Below are positions 1 to 7,577 of a stretch of 49,804 nt of DNA, piece by piece. Position 1 is the first letter of the stretch. Every line of letters begins with the position of its first letter. Under the pieces are notes generated by a model that searched no databases, was not told the origin of the DNA, and worked only from the letters and a program-made list of their open reading frames with translations. The stretch lies in contig JACUUR010000003.1 in NCBI GenBank assembly GCA_014859205.1, positions 1 to 49,804 on the forward strand. Direction: 5' to 3'. The stretch is from Dehalococcoidia bacterium. GTDB taxonomy: Bacteria > Chloroflexota > Dehalococcoidia > GIF9 > AB-539-J10. Position numbers and translations under genes: made by a program.

Positions 1-55
1 AACCCCCGACCTCTGCGATGCGAACGCAGCGCTCTCCCAGCTGAGCTATATCCCC
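1..55 (-). tRNA. tRNA-Ala (anticodon CGC), 3' part cut off by window edge
   Basis: Reverse complement GGGGATATAGCTCAGCTGGGAGAGCGCTGCGTTCGCATCGCAGAGGTCGGGGGTT: acceptor 5' strand, D-arm GCTC/GAGC, anticodon stem CTGCG/CGCAG with loop TTCGCAT. Confidence 0.9.
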
Positions 56-104
56 GTACACAATTCTAGCAATGCCGCAAGCTGCGGGTCAAGTTGACCG
101 CGCC

Positions 105-133
105 TTGCCCCTGCACTGCATCACTGCTATACT
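105..133 (+). promoter_or_regulatory. Candidate sigma70-type promoter of gatB (TTGCCC-17-TATACT)
   Basis: Hexamers at 105-110 and 128-133; the -10 ends 11 nt before the gatB ATG (145). Confidence 0.5.
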
Positions 134-144
134 GAACGTCAGCT

Positions 145-1581
145 ATGACCTATGAGACCATCATCGGCCTGGAGGTCCATGCCCAGCTACTGACCAAGAG
201 CAAGATGTTCTGCGCCTGCAGCGCCGACTATGCCAGTGCCCCTCCCAACACCTTTGTCTGCCCCATCTGTCTGGGGATGCCCGGCACCCTCCCCACAATC
301 AACGAGAGGGCAGTTGAGTACACCGTGATGACTGCACTGGCGCTGAACTGCAGCATCCCTGAGACGACCCGGTTTGACAGGAAGAACTATTTCTACCCCG
401 ACCTGATGAAAGGGTACCAGATTTCCCAGCGGGACCTCCCGATCGGCAGGCAGGGCTGGCTGGCCATCGAGAGCGGTGGAGGCAGGAAGAGGATCAACAT
501 CAGCGATGTTCATCTGGAGGAAGATGTTGCCAAGCTGCTGCACCGGGCGAACTGCAGTCTGATAGACGTCAACCGCTCCGGGGTGCCGTTGATGGAGATC
601 GTCAGTGAGCCCGATCTGAGGTCGCCCGACGAGGCCCGGGACTACCTCATCGAGCTGCGCCACATCCTGCGTTACCTGGGCGTGTCCACGGGCAATATGG
701 AGGAGGGGAGTTTCAGGTGTGATGCCAACATAAGCATGCGGCCGACGAATGGCGGCAAGCCGCTGCCCAAGGCCGAAGTAAAGAACATGAACAGCTTCAG
801 GTCGGTGTTTGAGGCGCTGGAGTATGAATCGCGCCGGCAAAGGGAGGTGCTTCGGGCAGGTGGAGAGCTGGTGCAGGAAACCAGGGGCTGGATCGAGGAG
901 AAAGGCACAACGGTGACCCAGAGGGTTAAGGAGGGTGCCGATGACTATCGGTATTTCCCGGAACCGGACCTGCCGCCTCTGGCGCTGGACCCGGCCTGGA
1001 TAGCAGAGATAAGGTCGAGACTTCCTGAATTGCCCGCAGCCAGGAAAGACCGGTTCGTATCGCAGTACGGCCTCTCTCTGTATGATGCCGGGATATTGAC
1101 CGACTCCAGGGCCATGGCCGACTACTTCGAGAATTGCCTCAAGGTTATGGACCCTGGCAGGGCGAAGACCGTAAGCAACTGGCTGCTGGGTGAGTTCAGT
1201 CGCCTGTTGAACGCTACCAATACCGGGGTGGAAAATGCTAGAATAAGCACGCAGCATCTGGCCGAGATGCTGGACCTGATAGATAGCGGCGCGATAAGCG
1301 GGCCCACTGCCAAGGCGGTGTTCGAGGAGATGTTCCGCACTGGCAAGAGGGCCGGCCAGATCACCAGCGAGAAGGGGCTAGCCCAGATCAGCGATGCGGG
1401 GGAGATGCGGGAGGTAATAAGGCAGGTGCTAGCCGACAATCAGGGCGCTGTGGCGGACTATGCAGCAGGGAAGGAGCAGGCCCTGACGTTCATGATAGGA
1501 CAGGTGATGAGGGCAACCAGAGGCAGGGCCAATCCGGGCCTGGCGAGGGAGCTTATCATACAGGAGTTAGGAGGTAAATGA
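145..1581 (+). CDS. gatB: Asp-tRNA(Asn)/Glu-tRNA(Gln) amidotransferase subunit B
   Basis: Full-length ORF with GatB N-terminus (YETIIGLEVHAQL...) and C-terminal tail domain. Confidence 0.96.
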   Translation: MTYETIIGLEVHAQLLTKSKMFCACSADYASAPPNTFVCPICLGMPGTLPTINERAVEYTVMTALALNCSIPETTRFDRKNYFYPDLMKGYQISQRDLPIGRQGWLAIESGGGRKRINISDVHLEEDVAKLLHRANCSLIDVNRSGVPLMEIVSEPDLRSPDEARDYLIELRHILRYLGVSTGNMEEGSFRCDANISMRPTNGGKPLPKAEVKNMNSFRSVFEALEYESRRQREVLRAGGELVQETRGWIEEKGTTVTQRVKEGADDYRYFPEPDLPPLALDPAWIAEIRSRLPELPAARKDRFVSQYGLSLYDAGILTDSRAMADYFENCLKVMDPGRAKTVSNWLLGEFSRLLNATNTGVENARISTQHLAEMLDLIDSGAISGPTAKAVFEEMFRTGKRAGQITSEKGLAQISDAGEMREVIRQVLADNQGAVADYAAGKEQALTFMIGQVMRATRGRANPGLARELIIQELGGK

Positions 1582-1582
1582 A

Positions 1583-1801
1583 TTGCCTACGAGTTTTTTC
1601 GTCGCCCAGATACTGATAGCACTGGCACTGATTGCCACCATATTGTGGCAGCTACGTGGTGGCGGCATAGGCGGTATCTTCGGGCAGGCCGACTCAGTGT
1701 ATCGAACCCGGAGGGGCATTGAGAGCACCCTCTTCAAGCTGACCATAATCCTGGCTGCAGTGCTGGTTGTGTTCGCGATTCTGGCTGCTGCTCAATTCTA
1801 G
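1583..1801 (+). CDS. secG: Preprotein translocase subunit SecG (TTG start)
   Basis: 72 aa, two TM segments and the GGGIGGIFG motif of SecG; starts immediately after gatB. Confidence 0.85.
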   Translation: MPTSFFVAQILIALALIATILWQLRGGGIGGIFGQADSVYRTRRGIESTLFKLTIILAAVLVVFAILAAAQF

Positions 1802-1810
1802 TATCAATAG

Positions 1811-2650
1811 ATGGGTCCTCCGATAACCCTGACCACCGATTTTGGCTATGACGATGCCTACGTTGGCGCGATGAAGGGCGCTATCCTGAGTGTCAACCCC
1901 GAAGCCAGCATCATAGACATCAGCCACTCCATCGAGCCGCAGAATGTACTCCAGGCCGGGTTCATACTGAGCGCTGCCTATCGCTCCTTCCCCAGGCAGA
2001 CCATCCATGTGGCTGTGGTAGACCCCGGGGTGGGCAGCGAGCGCCGGGGAGTCATACTCAAGACGTCCAACGCACTCTTCGTGGCCCCTGACAACGGCAT
2101 CCTGAGCTACATTGTCGATGACCTGTCTCCACTTGAGGGTCGTCCGCGCATGCGGGGGGCGGGTGAACTCAAGGAGATAGTGTTCAAGACAGGCGTGGAG
2201 GTGGTGTCCATCACCGACCCTCGCTTCTGGCGACATCCGGTGAGCCCGACGTTTCACGGCAGAGACGTTTTTGGTCCGGTGGCAGCCGGCCTTTCACTGG
2301 GCATCTCCCTGTATGAATTCGGGGAGAAGGTCAACTCTTTGCACGTACTCCCGCTGCCGAAGCCGTCCCTTGATGCCGAGGGTGTTCTGGTGGGGCAGGT
2401 CCTGCACATCGACCGTTTCGGCAACCTGATTACCAATATCAGAAGCTGTGACCTGCCCGGAAAGGAAGTCGTGATCGAGATAGCCGGGTACTGTATTCAG
2501 GGTATCAGCACCTACTACGCCCAGAAGGAGGGGACAATGGCCATTGTAGGCAGCAGCGGCTATATCGAGGTCTCCCTGCGAGGGGGCAGCGCCTGCGACT
2601 TCCTGGGCGCCATAGCGGGCGACGAGGTGAAGGTGACGTCGGCCGCATAG
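1811..2650 (+). CDS. SAM hydroxide adenosyltransferase (DUF62 family)
   Basis: ITLTTDFGYDDAYVGAMKGAIL N-terminus, VDPGVGSERR, APDNGIL motifs. Confidence 0.9.
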   Translation: MGPPITLTTDFGYDDAYVGAMKGAILSVNPEASIIDISHSIEPQNVLQAGFILSAAYRSFPRQTIHVAVVDPGVGSERRGVILKTSNALFVAPDNGILSYIVDDLSPLEGRPRMRGAGELKEIVFKTGVEVVSITDPRFWRHPVSPTFHGRDVFGPVAAGLSLGISLYEFGEKVNSLHVLPLPKPSLDAEGVLVGQVLHIDRFGNLITNIRSCDLPGKEVVIEIAGYCIQGISTYYAQKEGTMAIVGSSGYIEVSLRGGSACDFLGAIAGDEVKVTSAA

Positions 2651-2666
2651 TGGGCGAACGTCTACC

Positions 2667-3500
2667 ATGTCCATCCGCATAGTCACTCTGAGCGAGAATA
2701 CAGCCGGGAGGGTCAACCTGCTGGCCGAGTGGGGACTCTCGATTCTGGTCGAGGTGGACGGGTGCAGGATTCTATTCGACACCGGGCTGACCTGCTCAGC
2801 AGCATACAATGCCATCGCCCTGGGAGTAGACCTGTCGCAGCTCGACCGGATAGTCCTGAGCCATGGTCACCTGGACCATACCGGCGGGCTGCTGCGCATC
2901 CTCAATATGATCAAGGGCGAGGTAGAGGTGATCGCCCACCCGGATATCTGGGCACTGAAGTATTCAAAGCCCCCTCAGGGATCCGAGCACTATATAGGCA
3001 CGCCTTTCCGCCGGGAAGCGGCCGAGACGCTCGGTGCCGATTTCAAGCTGACCAGCGAACCCGTGTGGCTCAGCCAGAACACCGTCACCAGCGGTGAGAT
3101 AGCCATGACTACCGAATACGAGGACACCGGCTCGATGTTTTATGTCAAGGAGCAGGGTAAACTGAGGCCCGACCCACTGCTGGACGACCAGGCGCTGTTC
3201 GTTAAGTCCGACAAGGGCCTGATCATAATCCTGGGCTGTGCGCATCGGGGAGTGGTTAGCACCATAAGGCATGCCCAGAAGCTAACGGGGTTAGAGCAGA
3301 TCTATGCAGTTGTAGGCGGCACTCATCTGATCGGGGCTTCACCAGAGCGACTGGATTCAACGATTGCCGCATTAAAGGGTGCCGGCGTGAGGATGCTGGG
3401 GGTATCTCACTGCACAGGCCTGCCCGCATCCGTCATCCTGGCCCGGGAGTTCGGTCAGGCTTTTTTCTTCAACAATGCCGGTACCCTGGTCAACCTCTAA
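2667..3500 (+). CDS. MBL-fold metallohydrolase
   Basis: LSHGHLDHTGGL metal-binding motif (HxHxDH) and overall MBL layout. Confidence 0.85.
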   Translation: MSIRIVTLSENTAGRVNLLAEWGLSILVEVDGCRILFDTGLTCSAAYNAIALGVDLSQLDRIVLSHGHLDHTGGLLRILNMIKGEVEVIAHPDIWALKYSKPPQGSEHYIGTPFRREAAETLGADFKLTSEPVWLSQNTVTSGEIAMTTEYEDTGSMFYVKEQGKLRPDPLLDDQALFVKSDKGLIIILGCAHRGVVSTIRHAQKLTGLEQIYAVVGGTHLIGASPERLDSTIAALKGAGVRMLGVSHCTGLPASVILAREFGQAFFFNNAGTLVNL

Positions 3501-3701
3501 GAGTTGCTCCGATGTCAGCGCCGGCAGGCCCTCCGATTGACAGCGACCGTTCATGTATCGGTCGTCTTCTGCCCCACACCAGGCTGGCTGGATTCGTCGG
3601 TCGCGGCCGATTATGATGAGCCCTGTGGTCACTCGAACAGCGCAAGACTCGCCTCGTTCGTGAACGTCAGTGCGAATATGCCGAACTATATACTTGCGGA
3701 C

Positions 3702-3751
3702 TTGACAGAGATAAAGTGCAACGTTACCATATATGCGGATATTCGCATATA
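3702..3751 (+). promoter_or_regulatory. Promoter TTGACA-17-TACCAT with ArsR-type palindromic operator TATATGCGgATATtCGCATATA
   Basis: TTGACA 3702-3707, TACCAT 3725-3730, 22-bp imperfect palindrome 3730-3751 just upstream of the ArsR gene. Confidence 0.7.
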
Positions 3752-3777
3752 AGGATGCAGCGGTTCATCAGCCGACA

Positions 3778-4146
3778 ATGAAAGATCTGGTGAAGGCCTT
3801 CAAGGCCCTGTCCGACGAGACCAGGATCAGAATCCTGAAGGTCTTGCTAGAGCGGGAGTGCTGCGTTTGTGAAATCATGCAGGCGCTTGACATCTCCCAG
3901 TCTCGTACGTCACGCAATCTAAGCGTACTTGAGAACGCCGGATTCGTGAGGTCCAGAAGGAATGGCCTGTGGAAGGTCTACTCGATCAATCAACAAGAGA
4001 TGGGCAATCATGCCAACCGGCTGACTGAATGGCTGCGGGGCGCCGCCATTGACGAGCAGGTCGTACGGCAGGACAGAGAGAGGTTGAGTCATGCGGTGCG
4101 GGTGGGACCGAAAGCGGTGCCCGGGCGACGAAATCCCAAGCATTGA
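3778..4146 (+). CDS. arsR: ArsR/SmtB family metalloregulator
   Basis: KALSDETRIRILKVLLERECCVCEIMQALDISQSRTSRNLSVLENAGFVRSRRNGLWKVY: wHTH with ECCVCE, like the ELCVCD As(III) site of ArsR. ATG at 3778 preferred over the longer ORF at 3733. Confidence 0.92.
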   Translation: MKDLVKAFKALSDETRIRILKVLLERECCVCEIMQALDISQSRTSRNLSVLENAGFVRSRRNGLWKVYSINQQEMGNHANRLTEWLRGAAIDEQVVRQDRERLSHAVRVGPKAVPGRRNPKH

Positions 4147-4159
4147 TTGAGAGTTCAGA

Positions 4160-5266
4160 ATGGGCATTGCGGTCGGAATTCTCAGGGGCGGGCTGGCCGA
4201 GTTGGCCGAGTACTTGCTGGCCCACTTCGTGACCTGTCTGATTCCAGCCTTCTTCATAGCCGGAGGCATTAGCACCTTTCTCTCGCAGGCAGCAATCCTG
4301 AAGTACTTCGGCCACGGGGCCAATAGATGGCTCTCATATGGCGTAGCCTCGGTGTCCGGTACTGTCCTCAGCGTGTGTTCCTGCACGGTGCTGCCGCTCT
4401 TTGCCGGCATATACCGTGTAGGCGCCGGGCTTGGTCCGGCAGTCGCCTTCCTCTATTCCGGACCGGCTATAAACGTGCTGGCGATAGTGTGGACCGCGAG
4501 GATTCTGGGCTTCGACCTGGGAGTTGCCCGGGCAGTCGGTGCGGTGGTCTTTGCTGTGGTGATCGGAATGGTCATGGCCAGGGTGTTCTGCAAAGAGGAG
4601 AGAGAACAGGCGAATGCAGACCTGGCCATCGCTGCAGCAACCGGCGGCATCAAGGGATGGCAGTCGGCGATTCTTCTGTTTAGTCTGATAGGGATCCTCG
4701 TCTCGCTGGCCTGGGGGATCAGGATAGTACCGGAGAAGAACATAGAGACGTGGGCGCTTATTACAGGAGTGGACGTTGCGGTGAACCCCGTCGCGTCCTC
4801 GTTCGCCGGGCTGTTCCTGGTGGCGCTTGCCGTTCTGCTTAAACACTGGCTCACACGTGAGGACATCATGGAGTGGCTCAGAGCAACCTGGTCCTTCTTC
4901 AAACTCGTCGTGCCCTGGCTGCTGGGAGGAATCTTTGTCGCGGGGATGATAGGGGTGGTGCTGCCCAGTGAATGGGTAGTGCGCATTGTGGGCGGAAACA
5001 GCCTGCCCTCGAATTTCATCGCTTCGTTTACCGGCATGCTGTTTTACTTCGCCACGTTGACTGAGGTTCCCATCCTCAGGACGTTCATGGATGCGGGGAT
5101 GGGCAAGGGCCCCGCCCTGGCACTGCTGCTGGCAGGGCCGGCACTGAGCCTCCCCAGCATACTGGTGCTGCGGCGCGTCATGGGAACCAGAAAGACGGTT
5201 GTCTACGCAGGTCTGTCCGTGGTCATGGCCACGACTACCGGATTCATATTCGGGCTTTTGAGATAA
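4160..5266 (+). CDS. Permease, DUF318/UPF0718 family (ArsP-like)
   Basis: Multi-TM; CSCTVLPLFAGIYRVGAGLGPAVAFLYSGPAINVLAI is the family signature. Confidence 0.85.
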   Translation: MGIAVGILRGGLAELAEYLLAHFVTCLIPAFFIAGGISTFLSQAAILKYFGHGANRWLSYGVASVSGTVLSVCSCTVLPLFAGIYRVGAGLGPAVAFLYSGPAINVLAIVWTARILGFDLGVARAVGAVVFAVVIGMVMARVFCKEEREQANADLAIAAATGGIKGWQSAILLFSLIGILVSLAWGIRIVPEKNIETWALITGVDVAVNPVASSFAGLFLVALAVLLKHWLTREDIMEWLRATWSFFKLVVPWLLGGIFVAGMIGVVLPSEWVVRIVGGNSLPSNFIASFTGMLFYFATLTEVPILRTFMDAGMGKGPALALLLAGPALSLPSILVLRRVMGTRKTVVYAGLSVVMATTTGFIFGLLR

Positions 5267-5282
5267 TCGAAGGAGGTGCAAT

Positions 5283-5528
5283 GTGAAGATCGAGATTTGC
5301 GGACCGGGTTGTGCCAAGTGTCACGCCACCGTGGACAATGTGCGCAGGGTGGTTCAAGAACTGGGACTGGAGGACACGGTGGAACTGGAGGAAATCAAGG
5401 ACATAGTGACCATCAGCAAGAAAGGAGTGTTTCTGACCCCTGCGGTTGTCATCGATGGTGTGAAGGTCTCCGAGGGCAGGATCGCCAGGGATGAGGAGAT
5501 CAAGAAGTGGCTTGAGGAGAGAAGATAA
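5283..5528 (+). CDS. Small thioredoxin-like redox-active disulfide protein
   Basis: 81 aa, MKIEICGPGCAKCHATVDNVRRV... with CAKC; family commonly follows DUF318 permeases. Confidence 0.85.
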   Translation: MKIEICGPGCAKCHATVDNVRRVVQELGLEDTVELEEIKDIVTISKKGVFLTPAVVIDGVKVSEGRIARDEEIKKWLEERR

Positions 5529-5530
5529 GA

Positions 5531-5797
5531 ATGGTAGAGACGAAACCATGTTGTAATGCTGCCGCGGCAAGGATGGTAGGCAGGCTGGTTCTGCCGGACG
5601 GGTCTGAGGTAGGCATCCGGAACCTGGAGGGCATCCTCAAGGAGGTCGCCGAACTGAAGTTGACCGACGACGGTTCCATCAGGCGGGAATTGCTGAAAAA
5701 GGTGAAGATCTATAACTATGTAGCACCCGGTGCAGAGACAGATTACTCCGATGCATTGTTCAGTGAATATGAGAAGCTAGCTGAGAGGGACAGGTGA
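5531..5797 (+). CDS. Conserved hypothetical protein with N-terminal Cys-Cys pair
   Basis: 88 aa ORF, starts just after the thioredoxin-like stop; MVETKPCCNAAA... Confidence 0.65.
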   Translation: MVETKPCCNAAAARMVGRLVLPDGSEVGIRNLEGILKEVAELKLTDDGSIRRELLKKVKIYNYVAPGAETDYSDALFSEYEKLAERDR

Positions 5798-6018
5798 GCT
5801 TATCCACACAGGAGCTTGAACACAGACTGAGGACAGCTGAGGACAGGTTCACCCTCTCGAAGCTGAGGGAGGAGATCGACGCTCTCATGCAGAGTCCTGA
5901 GTTCCAGCAGCTTTCCCAGAGAGACAAGAACCGCGTTGAGGACTTGCTGGTGGAACTGCTGGCCAAGGAGGAGCAGTACAAGGGGTGTGATCCCTTCAGG
6001 GCCATCCTGGGACAGTGA
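5794..6018 (+). CDS. Small hypothetical protein (GTG start)
   Basis: 74 aa ORF overlapping the stop of the previous ORF by 4 nt (GTGA), suggesting translational coupling. Confidence 0.6.
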   Translation: MSLSTQELEHRLRTAEDRFTLSKLREEIDALMQSPEFQQLSQRDKNRVEDLLVELLAKEEQYKGCDPFRAILGQ

Positions 6019-6084
6019 AGGCCGCAAGGCACTAAGCTTGCGGAAGGTGAAAGCCGGGAAACCAGAACATAAGGAGGCGCAACA

Positions 6085-6531
6085 ATGGCAGAAGCGAAAC
6101 ACGCCGAAGAAGGGATGAGGACACACGAGAACGTGATATTCTCGTGCTACGGTGGCTTCTCGAACACAGGCATAACCAGCGCGCTGGCCTGCCTCGAGGC
6201 CGTAAAGGAATTGGGTCTGGAAAAGGCGGCAATAGGGTGTCTGGCGGCGCTACCCCTGGGGATCAAGCCTGTGATAGGTAAGGCGGCGGCGGCCCAGCGG
6301 ATCGTCACAGTGGACGGCTGTCCCTCTGAGTGCGCCCGGAAAACGGTCGAGCAGGCCAACCTCTCGCTTACCACGAGCATCGTGCTGACAAGGGATATAG
6401 ACATGAAGAAGAAGCCGCTGCATGAGGACATCGGCCAGGGTGTCAGGGGAGTTATGGAGTACATTTCGGACGACGAAGTGAAGAGGGCAAAAGAACTGAT
6501 AATAAAGGCCATATCGGATGGTGCCAACTAG
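6085..6531 (+). CDS. Putative zinc-binding protein, DGC domain
   Basis: VTVDGCPSECARK carries the DGC motif; good SD (AAGGAGG) upstream. Confidence 0.85.
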   Translation: MAEAKHAEEGMRTHENVIFSCYGGFSNTGITSALACLEAVKELGLEKAAIGCLAALPLGIKPVIGKAAAAQRIVTVDGCPSECARKTVEQANLSLTTSIVLTRDIDMKKKPLHEDIGQGVRGVMEYISDDEVKRAKELIIKAISDGAN

Positions 6532-6628
6532 CGGTGATCGATGGGCGCTAGACTACAGTGTCGCCCATGAAAGGCGCGATGGTATCTGTTTCGCCCCCCG
6601 GAGTCAGTTCAGTGGTAAGGAAACGACT

Positions 6629-7465
6629 ATGCTAAAGGTGAAACCGGCGGATGGCTATCCTCCCGAGGAGGGTCGCTATGTGAGGGGTAACGATTATTCC
6701 CCCGTAGCAGTCTGCGTAATCCTGGACACCTTTGACTTCAAGATACCGCCCGAACTGAACGGGCTTGTGATGGCAGGAGCGGACACCGGTGCCGCCCTCT
6801 CAGGCATGCTGCAGACAGAGAACATAGGCATGGAGAAGATGATCTGCAATATCGCGGCTAATCCGAATATTCGCTACATCGTGCTGTGTGGAAGGGAGTC
6901 AGCCGGGCATCTCCCGGGGCAATCGCTGATGGCGCTCAAGCTCAACGGTGTCGATCAGGGAAGGCGTATCATTGGCACCGAAGCTCCAACGCCACATCTC
7001 CACAATATTCCTGCGCAGTTGATAGACAGGTTCCGGAGTCAGATCATAGACATCGTCGACCTGCTATGTCAGCCTGGCGAAAGCGACACCGGACTCCCGG
7101 GACTAGATCCTAAGATGATAGAAAAGGCAGTCTGGAGCTGCTATCAGGAAGAGCCGGTACGATTTCTACAGTATAGCCTCTATGACTTGGGGGCATACCC
7201 GGAGCCGCCGATACTCCATAAGCTGGCATCAAAGCTGGACCAGCCCCAGCAGGACATTATGCAGCCGGGCAAATCGAATCTGAACATGGGGCTCATGCTC
7301 AATAAATTCCTGCCCAGGACGAACTGCAAAGAGTGTGGACGGCGAACCTGCCTGGCTTTTGCCATCGACCTGGGCAAGGGTAAGGCCCAGCTTCAGGAAT
7401 GCCCTGTGCTGGATCAGCCCGAGTTTAAGGCTGACAGGGAGGCTTTGACCAAGGTCCTAGATTAA
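6629..7465 (+). CDS. MtrA-like corrinoid-binding domain fused to C-terminal CFeSP-like [4Fe-4S] domain
   Basis: NIGMEKMICNIAANPNIRYIVLCGRESAGHLPGQSLMALKLNGVD...RRIIGTEAPTPHLHNIP resembles tetrahydromethanopterin S-methyltransferase subunit A; C-term NKFLPRTNCKECGRRTCLAFAIDLGKGKAQLQECP is CX2CX4CX16C. ATG 6629 with SD preferred over ORF start 6518. Confidence 0.85.
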   Translation: MLKVKPADGYPPEEGRYVRGNDYSPVAVCVILDTFDFKIPPELNGLVMAGADTGAALSGMLQTENIGMEKMICNIAANPNIRYIVLCGRESAGHLPGQSLMALKLNGVDQGRRIIGTEAPTPHLHNIPAQLIDRFRSQIIDIVDLLCQPGESDTGLPGLDPKMIEKAVWSCYQEEPVRFLQYSLYDLGAYPEPPILHKLASKLDQPQQDIMQPGKSNLNMGLMLNKFLPRTNCKECGRRTCLAFAIDLGKGKAQLQECPVLDQPEFKADREALTKVLD

Positions 7466-7505
7466 GCTACGATGACACCTTTGAATTGGGACTGCGTTTG
7501 GACAG

Positions 7506-7538
7506 CCAGTTGCGTCAACTGGTTCCCGGTGACGCAAC
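7506..7538. other. Alternative inverted repeats in the intergenic leader of the ACR3 gene
   Basis: CCAGTTG-cgt-CAACTGG (7506-7522) overlaps GTTGCGTCA-12nt-TGACGCAAC (7509-7538). Confidence 0.7.
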
Positions 7539-7577
7539 GGGTTCAACATGGGCCCCGATCATGCAGAGGGGGCAAAG

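Noticed and set aside
187-1257. 356-aa minus-strand ORF antisense to gatB
   Set aside because: Shadow ORF over a clear housekeeping gene; low-complexity, no recognisable domain.
4334-5317. 327-aa minus-strand ORF antisense to the DUF318 permease
   Set aside because: His/Gln/Pro-rich translation typical of an antisense reading of a hydrophobic membrane protein gene.
6020-6080. Possible cobalamin riboswitch upstream of the DGC/MtrA-like genes (GGTGAAAGCCGGGAAACC)
   Set aside because: Attractive given the corrinoid protein downstream, but the conserved B12-box (GCxGxxCCCGCxACTGT-like) core is missing and the space is too short for a full aptamer.
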